64,000 nt of DNA, taken from Aquatica leii. Taxonomy: Eukaryota > Arthropoda > Insecta > Coleoptera > Lampyridae. The stretch is from NCBI GenBank assembly GCA_035610365.1, contig CM069432.1, positions 222,478,532 to 222,542,531 on the forward strand, written 5' to 3'. Numbering within the stretch: position 1 is the stretch's first letter; the number at the start of each line of letters is the position of its first letter. Below are positions 10,683 through 22,013 of this stretch, one piece after another. A program made the translations under genes and the position numbers. The notes below the pieces were generated by a model. It saw only the letters and a program-made list of their open reading frames with translations. It made no database searches and was not told where the DNA came from.

Positions 10683-12965
10683 CAAAACAACTTTTAAAAA
10701 ATTGCAACAATAATGTTTTCAACTAAAATTATTGTATTTACGTTTTATTTATTTGTAAATAAATGACGTATGCACTCATTTTTTTACATTGTATTCCAAT
10801 TTACAGTATTGTTGAAATTTTTTATACAACATATGTGATTATCTTAAAAATTACATTCATTATTAATGATTTACGATTCATTTCAAGTCCATTCATAATG
10901 TTTCCGTACACAAGCTATATTAGTTTTTAACTTTAAAATTAAACTATTACCAAACTAATAAAACTGTACGGTGGTATTTGTTTTAATGTTTTTATAAAAA
11001 GTTTTTAAAAAGAAATTAAAAAAGTATAATTCCTTAGAATTTATTTTTACACCTAAAAAAATTAAGCGCACATCGTTATTGAAACGTCAACATGACAACG
11101 ACATGTTTGATATGTTACATCCATTAAATTGAATATGTCAAAAAGGCTTTGATAACGAAAAGATGGCGAACGAAAAGGAAATCAAAATTGTAATCTCTGT
11201 AAACGTTTTTAGGTTTTATGTGAAATTTTTCTGTTTACTTTTTTTTTATAATATTACATCTAGAACAATCAAATGGAGATAATAGTTTAATTAGTTTATC
11301 TCGAAAAAACAATGTACGCATAATAATATTTTTTAAAAATCAAAGCGTAAGACAAATTTTGTTAATTCGCTAATAAAAAAAAATCGTATTAATCTAGAAC
11401 TTGGAACTCATAAATTAAATTTTATTGATTGAATAAAAGACGACGATTCTTTTGTTAAATTATTTAAACTGAAAGCAATTAAAATTGTTTATTTTTCTTT
11501 TATTGCCAATTTCGCTATATAAAATGCTTAAAGAATTATTTTTTTGTCTTACTCGTTGTTAATTGATATATGTTTGATCAAATTTAATTTGTTTAATTTG
11601 AAAGCAGTTAAGCACAAAATAAACAAAACCGATTTTCACAAAATGAAATCATTAATTAAAAATATTTTTTTTATTACTAACGCAATTTCCAAAGCAAATT
11701 TTTTGTTAAATAATTGATATTGTTTTATGTTGCTCCCTAAATCTATGTGTTTGAATGTTGTTCTATTTACTATCAATTATTTTTAATTAGAACTAGTGCC
11801 TTACTTAATAAAATATTTGAAATAGTTGTTATGGCAACGTATTTGTTGCAAAAACGCAATTTTGTCAAGACAATCAAGTTATTTTTTTCCCAATTAACTT
11901 AAATAACCACTGGTATTGACCATATGTATTTATAAATTTTTTAGTTAGTTAAAATAGGTTTTATTATGCTCAATTAAAAAAAAACATTAAAATGATCTTG
12001 ATTTTAATCTTTAACGTCACTAATTAGTGTTATTTTACGTTTTACAAATATGAACATATTTTCTTAGAATGCTCATATTTAGGTTATTAGACTATACTAA
12101 TGTTTTTTTTAGCAAATGTGTTTAAACTATCGAATGTTTTTAGTGATATTATTAGTTTTGAATATTATGTTTTTGTTTGTTTTTGGTGGTATGAACATTA
12201 TTTTGTTTACAAGTACATATAATTATTTTTTTCCACTACTAGTACTAGTTGTATAGGCTTTCATTATTACCTATTACGTAGGTTGTGAAATTGTATTTTG
12301 TTAAGCGCGGGTAAGTAATAAGGAAAAAATTGTATATATACCACGGTTGAGAAATTCATTATAACCTGCACGATTTATTATAATTTATCTCTTAGGTTCT
12401 AATCATACACTTCTCAACCTTGATCTATAATATACGATTTTATACTACTAGTTGTATGCGTAGGTTGTAAAGTAGCACTTTTTTAACCGCAGGTAAATAA
12501 TATTTCGTTATCAAACACTAGTTGATAAAAAATATATTTACATTTTCTAATTATTTTATAACTGTTTTAATGAAAAAAGTATACAAAATTGTGTACCAAG
12601 GACAAGAAATTCTATTTAATAATATTTTTAGAAGTTCAATCGTATATTAAACAAATTAATTCAATTTTAAAAATACGAGGTAATTGAAGTTTGCGTTGAA
12701 CTAAATGTGAACATTACTAAATGAAATATTCAATTTTAATCACAGTGTGCAGTGTTGAGCAATTTTGCGGAAAAAATAATCATATACGTACACATGTCAA
12801 AAACTGTATATAACGTATTTTAAGTATAAAATGTATAATACGCGTAAACGCTTTCAATTCCTAATCTCAAGTTAGTTCTTTTAAATCAGTTTGTTTGTTG
12901 ATTTATCTAATTTTCGCCCTTTTAGTACTCATTTTAAAGAGATTGGTTTTCAAATAATAGGGGAT
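10683..12965. other. AT-rich DNA with diverged local repeats
   Basis: No coding feature. Around 12240-12500 two diverged segments share actagttgta, gtaggttgt and aaccgcaggtaa/aagcgcgggtaa, giving an imperfect local repeat about 200 bp apart. The string acacttctcaac (12409-12420) recurs near 36121 with a similar downstream sequence, suggesting a dispersed repeat family. Confidence 0.4.
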
Positions 12966-13074
12966 AAAAAAAAACAGTGGTAATCTGTAATATATGTAAC
13001 AAAACAATTATGAATACTGCAATATTCTGTTTACAAATGCATCAAAATGTTTACAAAGGACCATATGATCGTGA
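12966..13074 (+). pseudogene. hAT transposase zinc-finger exon, 5' part
   Basis: The frame reads KKTVVICNICNKTIMNT then AIFCLQMHQNVYKGPYDR. The CxxC followed by a later Cys/His is the shape of a BED-type zinc finger, the DNA-binding head of hAT transposases. The frame is interrupted at 13074 by the RTE-type element and continues at 16416 as ETTLPVSE followed by a gtaggt donor at 16438. Upstream of 12966 the frame has stops, so the true exon start is not clear. The second zinc-binding His of a full BED finger is not evident. Confidence 0.5.
13063..13074 (+). repeat. 12-bp target-site duplication, 5' copy
   Basis: The sequence atatgatcgtga is repeated exactly at 16404-16415 on the far side of the RTE-type element. 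It is the footprint of target-primed insertion. Confidence 0.8.
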
Positions 13075-16000
13075 GCTTTCTAAAGCTCTTGAGGAATTAG
13101 GTAATGCCAGGTGGTCTTAATTCCAATGAGAGAAAAATCCGAACCTACACCTCCTAGTGGTAGAAAGCGGGCAACACCCATGGGTGGCTAACGTAGGTAG
13201 GGACCGAATGATCGCCGGGATAAGCGGTCTCCCTCTTGTTGGTCAACAGCTTCGGGTGGATGAACCGACAAGAGGTAAGGGGCACCCCCTTGCCCTTGGG
13301 TCGAGAAATCGGCCCTAAAGGCGGACGAACCACTGATGATGGTCAACGGCATGAGGATGCAGAAAGCAAGGGGAAACTACTGCATTAAAGATCCAAACGG
13401 ATTCCCTTGTATTAAGTCATTATGGCAGATTTTAGGGTAAAATATTCCGGAGTTTCTAGTCCCCCATTCGGATCTCCAGGGGGGGACGATCATGAAAGAT
13501 GCTAAGAAGAAGAAAAAGAATACGAGTATGAACAACTTAAAAATTGCAACATGGAACGTAACCAGTATGTATGAAGCGGGAAAGGTCCATAATGTGGCAC
13601 ATGAGATGAATAGATTGAATGTAGATATCCTAGGAATTAGTGAGACTAGATGGCCAGATCAGGGAATAAGTCAAATAGGTAATCAGCACATAATATACTA
13701 TTCTGGAAATATAGATTTGTCTCACAGACACGGGGTAGCAATTATGATGAGGAGAAATTTGTCTGATTCAGTTATAAACTTTGTTCCATTCTCAGAACGT
13801 CTAATGTTAATACAGATGAAGGCCAGGCACGTTAATGTTAATTTGATACAAGCATATGCACCGACTGCAGACAAGGAAGAAGAAGAAATTGAAAGATTCT
13901 ACGCAGACATTGATAAGGCATTCGAACTAACAAAAGAAAAGATGTCACAATTCTCATGGGAGATTTTAACGCCAAAATTGGTAGAGGGAGAGTGGAAAAA
14001 GTGGTAGGAGACTATGGCTTGGGTGTACGCAATGACAGAGGACATCGCTTAATTCAGTTTTGTCAAGAAAAGGAGTTGGTGGTTACCAACACTTTCTACG
14101 ACCTGCCGCCGAGGAGACTATATACCTGGGTGTCCCCTCAAGATAACGACGATCATATTGTACGCAATCAAATAGATTTTCTAATGATAAACTGGAGATA
14201 TAGAAACTGCATAAAATCTATAAAAGCTTATCCAGGTGCGGATGTGAACTCAAATCACAATCCTATAATAGCAAAAATGAAAATTTGTCTCAAAAAACCA
14301 ATGGAAAGGTCAAAAAATCAGCATATAGATTGCAATCGTCTTAAGGACATTACTGTTAGAGAAGAAATAATAAATGAAATTAACGAAAATCTCCGAAGTA
14401 ATGTGGTGACAGACGATATTAATCAAAACTGGAAGTCTTTTAAGAGTGCTCTATTGACGCCCACAGAAAAACACCTGAGAAGACAAAAAAAGAGTAATAA
14501 CAAAGGATGGATGACGAACGATATCTTAAACCTCATGGATGAATGAAGGAAAAATAAAACTAACAGGAAAAGATATAAAAGTATTCAGAAGCAGATTCGT
14601 CAGAAAATTCGGGAGGTTAAAGAAGCATGGTTCACACAAAAATGTGAAGAGATCGAAAGCCTACAAAAGAAACATGATGCTTTCAATTTACACAAAAAAG
14701 CAAAAGAGCTTTCAGTACCTCCAAAAACAAGACAGATTTCGTACACGTTAGTAGATGAGAATGGAATAGTGATAGCGGATATCGAAAGTAAACTCAAGCT
14801 ATGGAAAAATTATATTGAAAAATTCTTTGAGGATAATAGAACGATGAATATAACAGAATTTGACGAAGAAGAAACTGGATCTGAAATTACCTTCAGAGAA
14901 ATAAAATACGCTCTTCAAAACATGAAAACTGGGAAAGCAGCCGGCCCAGATAACCTGCCGATTGAAATACTTAAACTGTTAGAAGATACCCATATCAAGC
15001 TACTAGTAGAACTATTCAACAGTATTTATAAAACAGGCATAATCCCAAAGGAATGGCTTGTTTCCACATTTATAGCCATTCCCAAGAAAAATAAACCACG
15101 ACACTGTAGTGATTATAGGACAATTAGCTTAATGTGCCACACACTTAAACTGTTTCTGAAGATCATACACCACAGATTGTACTTAAAGCTGGAAGAACAC
15201 ATAGGAAACACTCAGTTTGGCTTCAGAAGGGGTTTGGGAACACGTGAAGCCCTAGTAGCTTATAATATACTTATGCAACGATGCCTCGACATGAACGAAG
15301 ATGTCTACGTCTGTTTTATTGACTACAACAAGGCGTTCGATAAAGTAAAACACGATATTCTCTTAGAGCTTCTTCGAAATAAGGAAATAGACACACGCGA
15401 TATAAGAATTATTTCTAACTTATATTTTAACCAAAAAGCGGTCATACGTGTGGATCAAAGAGTATCGGAAGAGATCGAGATCAAGAGAGGCGTAAGACAA
15501 GGGTGCATATTATCCCCGACACTCTTTAATTTTTACTCAGAACATATAATTGATAAGGCAATCACAGGTGAATCTGCTGGTATAACTGTTAATGGAATAC
15601 CGATTAATAACATTAGGTATGCAGATGATACCATTATTATGGCAGAAACATTAGAAGATTTAACTAGAATAATGAATAGAGTGGCGGTAGTTAGTGAGGA
15701 ACATGGCCTAAGTTTAAATACCAGCAAGACAAAGTTCATGATCATCTCAAAAAGAAACATTGACAACGTAATCCTCTGTATTCAAGGAGAACAAATAGAA
15801 CGAGTGGAAAGATATAGATATCTGGGTACGACGGTTAACAATAGAAATGAAAATGCACCTGAAATTCTTTCTAGAATAGAACAGGCAAGAAATACATTCT
15901 TAAAGATGAAATGTGTCTTATGCAACAAAGATCTGACGTTACCTCTCAAATTAAGATTGGTAAAATGCTATGTCTATTCCGTATTGTTATACGGAATGGA

Positions 16001-16403
16001 AGCATGGACACTAAACAAGTACCTAACAAAAAGGTTACACTCCTTCGAATTGTGGATATACAGACGAATTCTTAAAATCCCGTGGACCGACAAAATTACA
16101 AATAAGGAAGTGCTGAGGAGAGTAAATAAAGATGAAGAAGAACTCGTCACGGATATCAAAAGGCGTAAACTTCAATATCTTGGCCACATTATACGGGGAA
16201 AGCAATACGACCTGCTAAAACTTATCATGCAAGGAAAAATTCTGGGCAAACGAAGTTTTGGACGAAGAAGAATGTCTTGGTTACGTAACCTGCGGGAATG
16301 GTACAACTGTAACTCCACCCAGCTGTTTCGGGCAGCAGCATCCAAAATAATAATCGCCACGATGATTTCCAAACTCCGTAGCGGAGATGGGACTTAAAGA
16401 AGA
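13075..16403 (+). mobile_element. RTE-type non-LTR retrotransposon, near full length
   Basis: This 3.33-kb element is flanked by the exact 12-bp duplication atatgatcgtga. The 5' part (13075-13491) is a GC-richer untranslated region with no long frame. The rest encodes an apurinic-type endonuclease plus reverse transcriptase. The 3' tail after the stop at 16397 is only a few bases, with no poly-A, as is common in RTE elements. Its base composition is clearly richer in GC than the surrounding AT-rich DNA, which fits a recent arrival. It disrupts the first recognisable exon of a hAT transposase. Confidence 0.8.
13492..16397 (+). pseudogene. RTE-type endonuclease/reverse transcriptase, one frameshift and one stop
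   Basis: The product would nick target DNA and reverse-transcribe its own RNA there. The N-terminal endonuclease starts near LKIATWNVTSMYEAGKVHNV, with ISETRW and MGDFNAKIG. The second catalytic motif reads SNHNPI rather than SDHNP, so the expected Asp is Asn. The reverse transcriptase shows KAAGPDNLPIEIL, TQFGFRRGLGTREAL, CFIDYNKAFDKVKHD, RGVRQGCILSPTLFN and the active-site IRYADDTIIMA. The C-terminal part has YLGHIIR and GKRSFGRRRMSWLRNL, typical of the craniofacial-development-protein-2-like RTE proteins in insects. There is one frameshift near 13940 and one TGA at 14544-14546 (probably from CGA). Otherwise the frame is open from 13492 to 16397, about 970 codons. Confidence 0.8.
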
Positions 16404-16415
16404 ATATGATCGTGA
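16404..16415 (+). repeat. 12-bp target-site duplication, 3' copy
   Basis: Exact copy of 13063-13074 (atatgatcgtga), directly after the end of the RTE-type element and followed by the resumed hAT exon. Confidence 0.8.
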
Positions 16416-17640
16416 AACAACTTTGCCTGTAAGCGAGGTAGGTGTAAATTAAATTATACATATAGAAATATTTAATTTATAACTTTTTTAGAGGGTTTAG
16501 TTTTTAATTCATTTTTGTATTTAAATGTGATATTTATGTTACAGTTTTCATTAAATAAATTAATTAATTTTGCTGTTAATCTTTAAAAATTAAAAATAAC
16601 ACCTTAATCAACATGCATTAATTTCTAAAAAATCTAATTATATCTATTATCCAAAGCTTATATTTATATATATATTGTAGGCTATTGTAACAATGGAAGT
16701 TGGTTCTGACAGAGTGTTAAATCTCGTTGACCAACAAAGGTCTAATATAGTTATATCAAGCATATCTTCTAGTTTTCAATCTTCTGCATCAACTTCATTA
16801 CCAGCAGCTTCCTCAAAACTATCATATACAATTTCTACTCCAAATAAAAGAAAACAAGAGAACAAGGGTATATTTACCTATATTGACCATATGTTAGAAC
16901 ATGAAAAGATGCTTTGAATGTGAACCCTGCAATACTAATATTTAGTTGTAATTTACCATTTCACGTAGTCGAGTCACCTTGCTTTAAAAATTTTATAAAT
17001 GCTTTACGCTTTGTTTATGTTAAACATATTCTTTCATACAAGGCATTGTCAACAAAATTATTGAATGCAGTCTACCAAGAGTGCAGTTTACATGGAGAAT
17101 GTGTTCTAATCGTCGATGGATGGAAAAATTTGTCAAGTAACACAAAAATAGTTGTGATTATGATTCATTGTGCTGATGGAATTCAAGCATTTTTAGATGC
17201 TTAGGTTATCAGTAGAGAATCTGAAACAAGTGAAAAATTGAAGGAACTGATTATATAATCTATACAAATTGCAAATGACTTATATGATGCCCAATCTATG
17301 ATACTGACAACTTAAACAAAGAAGAAAGAAAGAAAATGACTGCATTTCTTCTGCGTCATTTAAATGCTGATGGATTAGATGAATTGAACAGTTTTCAACA
17401 GAATATCGGTGTTTTTAAAACTCTTTTGAGCAAAAATGTAGTGAACCTATTTATATTTTGGCGTACCGCTTTAATGAAATGTCAAAATGTAGTATTGCAC
17501 TAAAACTCTTAAACATACCAGCAGGATTTGCTCAATTTGAAATAGTTTTTTCTAGTTGGGGCTACGTCTATACGCCAGCTCATAATCGCCTTACATTTGT
17601 AAGATCCGAAAACGAAGAGGATTTTAAAATGTTTTTTAGT
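16416..17640 (+). pseudogene. hAT transposase, downstream exons, decayed
   Basis: The zinc-finger exon ends at 16437 and a 243-bp intron (16438-16680, gtaggt...tgtag) leads to exon 2, which begins AIVTMEVGSDRVLNLVDQQR and is followed by a Ser-rich linker. After a frameshift near 16915 comes the catalytic region: LPFHVVESPCFKNFINALR, then ECVLIVDGWKN (the first DDE aspartate) and NTKIVVIMIHCADG, stopping at 17204. Further pieces (SRESETSEKLKEL) run on with stops. The C-terminal dimerisation segment appears at 17485-17640 as SIALKLLNIPAGFAQFEIVF and NRLTFVRSENEEDF. The middle of the nuclease domain is missing, so this copy is dead. Confidence 0.65.
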
Positions 17641-17936
17641 CATTGCAAATTCTTTTTAATATTAACTTTAATAATTAAAAAAATTTATAACTAAAATATA
17701 TATCAAAGGTCTATATACTTTTGTTTTGTCAAAATATTTATTAAAAGTTTGATAATAAAATCTACTTCTTTAAATTTTAATTTAAAAAGAATTAAGCTTG
17801 TGTATAAATAGTATCATGTTATATCATTCTTGCATCATCTTATAATTAACGACATGTTCAAATACTTGCATTCATAACAAAAAATATATCAGACTAGGTA
17901 AGTAGAATGAAGTAGTTGCAAGCAAAATATTGTATT

Positions 17937-17954
17937 CAGTGGCGGCGAGCCCCC
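17937..17954 (+). repeat. Candidate hAT-type terminus
   Basis: The string cagtggcggcgagccccc starts with CAGTGGCGGC, a common 5' end of hAT-family elements. A matching 3' end was not found. The 18118-18327 open frame downstream has no recognisable domain. It could be the start of a separate non-autonomous element. Confidence 0.3.
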
Positions 17955-19649
17955 AAACCTGTATTGAAATTTAAAAAAAAAACGGTACAACATATTATGA
18001 ATTAAAATATTTAAACGTATTCATAAAAGTATCATCTATTTTCTATTACTCTAAATTAATAGTTTAGTATGGTAGTCATTCAAAGCGTCTTATATTAAAT
18101 AAGCATTTTCTTTATGTTTGGGGGTAGAATTCTTTGAGCCCATGGCTGTGTATGTAGCAGAGCTTTCTAATGTGACGTTGGGACCCCCACTACGCGATTT
18201 CATTTGCAGTTTTAACATGCAAAAGGGCATGCGCATTTGTATTCCGCGATGGTTTCAATTCAGTAATCATAAAGCGAAGCGAAAAGTACCGCATTACAGT
18301 TTTATCGAAAAGAAAACAATAGAATGAAGTTGATAGTAACATATCATACTAGTATTTTTAAACGTATGCACATATTTAAATAATATTATTTTACGTTTAT
18401 TAATAATCAGCAATGAGTGTCCAAAAAATTTGTCTCTTTAGTAGCTGCATTAATATCAAACCTCAATTCACACAAAACAAAAATCCTTGGTTTCCAGTTG
18501 AAAGCAGTAAATTTAAAAAAACGCTTTTATTGCTATATTGGCAAAATGCAAAATTGTTAACTACTCAAAAAAAAAATTAAAAATACATTTTTCTGGTTTT
18601 TAATAGGGCTACCATTTGTAAAATCAGAAAACCGAGACAAATTGGTCCTCAACAACTAAAAAAATAATTAAATAAATTGTATCAAATTATTGGAATTAGG
18701 ATCAAAAGAATTTAATTCTTTTTACTATTGTATTCTATATTTTCCAATTTGTGTAACTTTTATTGTAACTTAGGTAAGTTGCTTTTACCAATGAGTACTT
18801 GAACCACAACGTCACAACAACAAATTTTTTTTGTAACTGCAGAAAATAAGTACGGAGTACGTTTTCATTTATGTTTTTCATTTGTTTGGACTTCAATCCT
18901 TCTTGGTGTTACTTCACTATAAATAAGAACAAAATATGAACAGAAAAACAAATTTACTTTTATTTATTTTATTTTTTTATAAATCATGGTATACACAAAC
19001 CTTGTATAAAAGTAGTATTTTTTATAGTAAACTATAGCAAATCAAGTGCTCATTTTAAAATCAAACATTAACAATCTTAGTCGACTAGTTTTTCCAATGC
19101 AGCTAACTACAAAAATAAGATATACTATAAACTCCTTCAAAACTAAAAAAAATATATGTTTTTTACATGATTTAAAATTTGACCAAGGATTAGAAAAGAA
19201 AAAACCGCGTGACAATCTTGTGTTCTAAAAAGATACTATGTTCTGTGATAGTTTTAACCTTAGGGTAGATAACCAATTGACAACGGTAAAAACTTACAAT
19301 TAGATCGCAATGCCGTTTTTAATTACCAAAAAATAAATTTTAAAATAAACCGTAAAATACTTTTTCTGTTGTAATTGTTTGCAACTAAAACATTGGTTAC
19401 ATAATTTCCTTTAAAAATTTGTATAACTGTTCGTTAGCACTCAAACCGTCTTTATTTTGAGTAACGTACGTCTAAAACTATATTGTTGCTATTGCATTTA
19501 TAAACCATTTAGAAAAAGCTATATGTACATTTGATTTAAAATTCAAATGTTAGTTTATGTACCTTGATAACATCTGTGTGATTTGGCAACTTAGTTTGTC
19601 ACAATATTTGTTTTACGGTAAAATTAAAAACAGATTTTTGTCTCATTTT
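17955..19649. other. AT-rich DNA, no supported gene
   Basis: No conserved domain. A locally GC-richer block at 18118-18300 contains the open frame that starts GVEFFEPMAVYVAELSN, for which I recognise no family; it may belong to the element suggested by the terminus at 17937. Confidence 0.35.
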
Positions 19650-19935
19650 TAGAAGCGAGCTATAGACATAGAAAAACGGAAAAAATGGACAAAAATAAAA
19701 GTGGGTAGATATAATGTAAATTATAAAAAGATCAAGGGAGAAGGGCCAGAATATCTAAAGAGGAAAGGGAATAGAAGAGGTTAAAATAGTAGAGGAGATC
19801 TTAAAATATAAGGGAAAAGGAGCGGAGTGGATAAAAGAAGTATGGAGAAAGAGGAAACAACTTAGAAGAGAAGAGAAAAAAGGAACAACAAATCAGTTTG
19901 TTTTAAGCTCCGTTGCTGTTCACTACAACGCCTGA
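19650..19935 (+). pseudogene. R1-like non-LTR retrotransposon C-terminus
   Basis: The frame from about 19686 reads WTKIKVGRYNVNYKKIKGEG then PEYLKRKG. After a frameshift it reads EEILKYKGKGAEWIKEVWRK and RKQLREEKKG, ending at TGA 19933-19935. The RYNxxYKxI...PxYL segment and the closing (E)WIKEVWxxRK block match the C-terminal end of insect R1-clade proteins. The zinc-knuckle region that normally lies between them is deleted at the frameshift. Only the last part of the element survives, the usual result of 5' truncation. Confidence 0.5.
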
Positions 19936-20794
19936 CAACAGCTTAGATTGTAGACAATTTTACACAAAAATTGTTTTTTAGTGAGTTGAATTCTTGTATA
20001 ACCCAATATTACTAATCCAACAATTATATCAATAAATAAAAAATTGTGTATTCATTATAGTACCTTTGTTTTATTAGCAAAACGTAATAACTTTGTATAT
20101 CAAAAAATTTATCAAAATAAGAATATTATAATTAGAGTAAACTATGATTTAAAGTAAACCCAACAGTTTTTGAAAAAGTAAAAATTGTGTTTTATTTTAT
20201 TATAATTATAATAGTTAATAGTACATCAAGAAAAATTTATAAATGTAACAGTACAGCAAAAAAAGATTAAAAATAGTAATCCACACGACCTAGAAGGTAA
20301 CTCCAATTAAAAAATAAATTAGTTTAGGCATACAACTATCTAGCACTGCTGAAATAAGAATTCCGGTACAAATAATCTGTTAATAATAGTCTCTAAATAG
20401 CATAATATAGAAACTAATCTTATTAATATCAAAAGAAAATAGAAAATATTTAAGACTAACAATGACATATACATTAAAAATAATACGAAACAAAACCAGG
20501 ACACAAAAAAATAAGAATATTTAGATGTTTGTCTAATTTCATTTACGTACAGGTTAAAGTGATTTCTGTACATGTCAAAACCATTACAATACAGGGTAAT
20601 GAATTATGAACGCATACAGAATAAAAAAAGTTTTGTTTCTAAATTAAATATTTTAGTTTACATTCGCAAAGATTAGTATTTAGTGATAATTTTCTTGTAA
20701 TTAAATGTAAATATATTTTAGAAAAACTAAGTTTAAGATAATTACAATTAATTAAAGCATCTAATATGCCACTTTACTACTAGATTTCTTGCAC

Positions 20795-20798
20795 AGTT
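20795..20798. repeat. 4-bp target-site duplication (AGTT), left
   Basis: agtt directly precedes the LTR that starts TGTAATAA at 20799, and the same agtt follows the other LTR at 25383-25386. Confidence 0.6.
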
Positions 20799-21877
20799 TG
20801 TAATAAAAATTATTCCGAATAAAGAACGTATAAAATACATTTAATAAATGCAAAATAATATAACCACGGCAGCAATCGGAAACACAGACTTCTGGGTGTG
20901 AGCTTGAATGAAAATAAATACAAAGATGTGAATTCCTTTAATTTACTAACTATAATATAATACACTATTTACATTAAAGAAAAATGAACATTAGTTGAAT
21001 CTAAACAATATTTAGAATAAAACAGTATTTGAATAAAACAAAATATGGATTAAAACAATATTTGGGCGCCAATCACCTTTAAATCGGTGATGAATAAAAA
21101 GCATCAACTCTTATACTTAATTATTAATTGATATAAAATGCAAATTTCGTAAACGTTTGATTTTGTTAACGAGTATGATTTCCGAAAAGTTTTAATAACA
21201 CAATTTAATTACTTGAATGTAAAATGTAGTAACTTAATTCCAGTTGACTCACCACAATTAATATGACATCGGATATCTTGTATTTTTAGCACATCTTGGT
21301 TGACTTGATAAAATTCTTTAACACCAGGAATAAAACCAATGTATAATAAACTTCAATAACTGATAATCCATTAATTAAACGACAAAACCAAAAGAAAAGA
21401 CCCAGTAAAAAGAAAAAGTCCAGTAAACGAAAAGACCCTAAATATAAATAATTAGAATAGTTTTTTGAATGACATGATGTACTCACGCTGCGTAGCAACG
21501 GCCTTCAAAATAAATTCCTTTGCCTAACTATTGCGTAACATTTTGAAATCACTAAAAATGTTGAATTCGATAGAAAAATTATATCAAGATAAAGGTAAAC
21601 TCACCAACAATTAGATGGAATAAATAAAAATTAAATTACATGCGTTTTTACGCCATAATCAAGAAAATTTGTCTTCCTTTCACCACTCACGTAAACTACG
21701 CAAGATTGTTCAAACGGAAGTGCAAGCTTAAGCTATAACTCAAGTCGACTACGCAGTCGCTTCCGAAATACAACGCAACGTTGCCAAACTGAATAAATTT
21801 ACGTGCAATATTAGTTGCAAAAAATAAACGAATGTAAAATTGAATTTTAATGTAATGAACTCTAACGGGACGTTACA
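20799..21877 (-). repeat. LTR (3' LTR of the minus-strand element)
   Basis: 1,079 bp, near-identical in sequence and length to 24303-25382. On the plus strand it begins tgtaataaaa and ends gggacgttaca. The internal neighbour caccccctcta (21878-21888) is a polypurine tract on the minus strand, so this is the 3' LTR. Confidence 0.85.
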
Positions 21878-21929
21878 CACCCCCTCTATAAAATTTGAAA
21901 TCGGAAGGTTTCAAACTGCGGAGTGCAGA

Positions 21930-22013
21930 ACAAAACAAACAAACGCAAAAATCAACAACAAACGCAAAATAAACAACAACAAATGCAAAATAAACAACAA
22001 CAAACGCAAAAAG
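21930..22013. repeat. Short tandem repeat, about 21-bp unit
   Basis: About four imperfect copies of aacaacaacaaacgcaaaat lie just inside the 3' LTR of the LTR element. Complementary-strand reading is pyrimidine-rich. No function is apparent. Confidence 0.6.

Larger units (their letters stand above)
12966..17640 (+). mobile_element. hAT DNA transposon, decayed, hosting an RTE insertion
   Basis: Coding remnants in one order and orientation define a hAT element: a BED-type zinc-finger exon at 12966-13074, resumed at 16416-16437 after the inserted retrotransposon; exon 2 from 16681; catalytic-core remnants at 16914-17300; and the C-terminal dimerisation region at 17458-17640. Excision of 13075-16415 (the RTE plus one copy of its 12-bp duplication) restores a continuous reading frame ending at a GT donor. 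hAT termini and the 8-bp target duplication were not identified, so the limits given are those of recognisable coding sequence. Confidence 0.65.

Noticed and set aside
15533-15766. Antisense frames within the RTE reverse transcriptase region (also 15974-16461)
   Set aside because: Shadows of the real plus-strand coding sequence.
20340-20573. 77-codon minus-strand hydrophobic frame
   Set aside because: Leu/Phe/Tyr-rich frame in AT-rich DNA without any domain signal.
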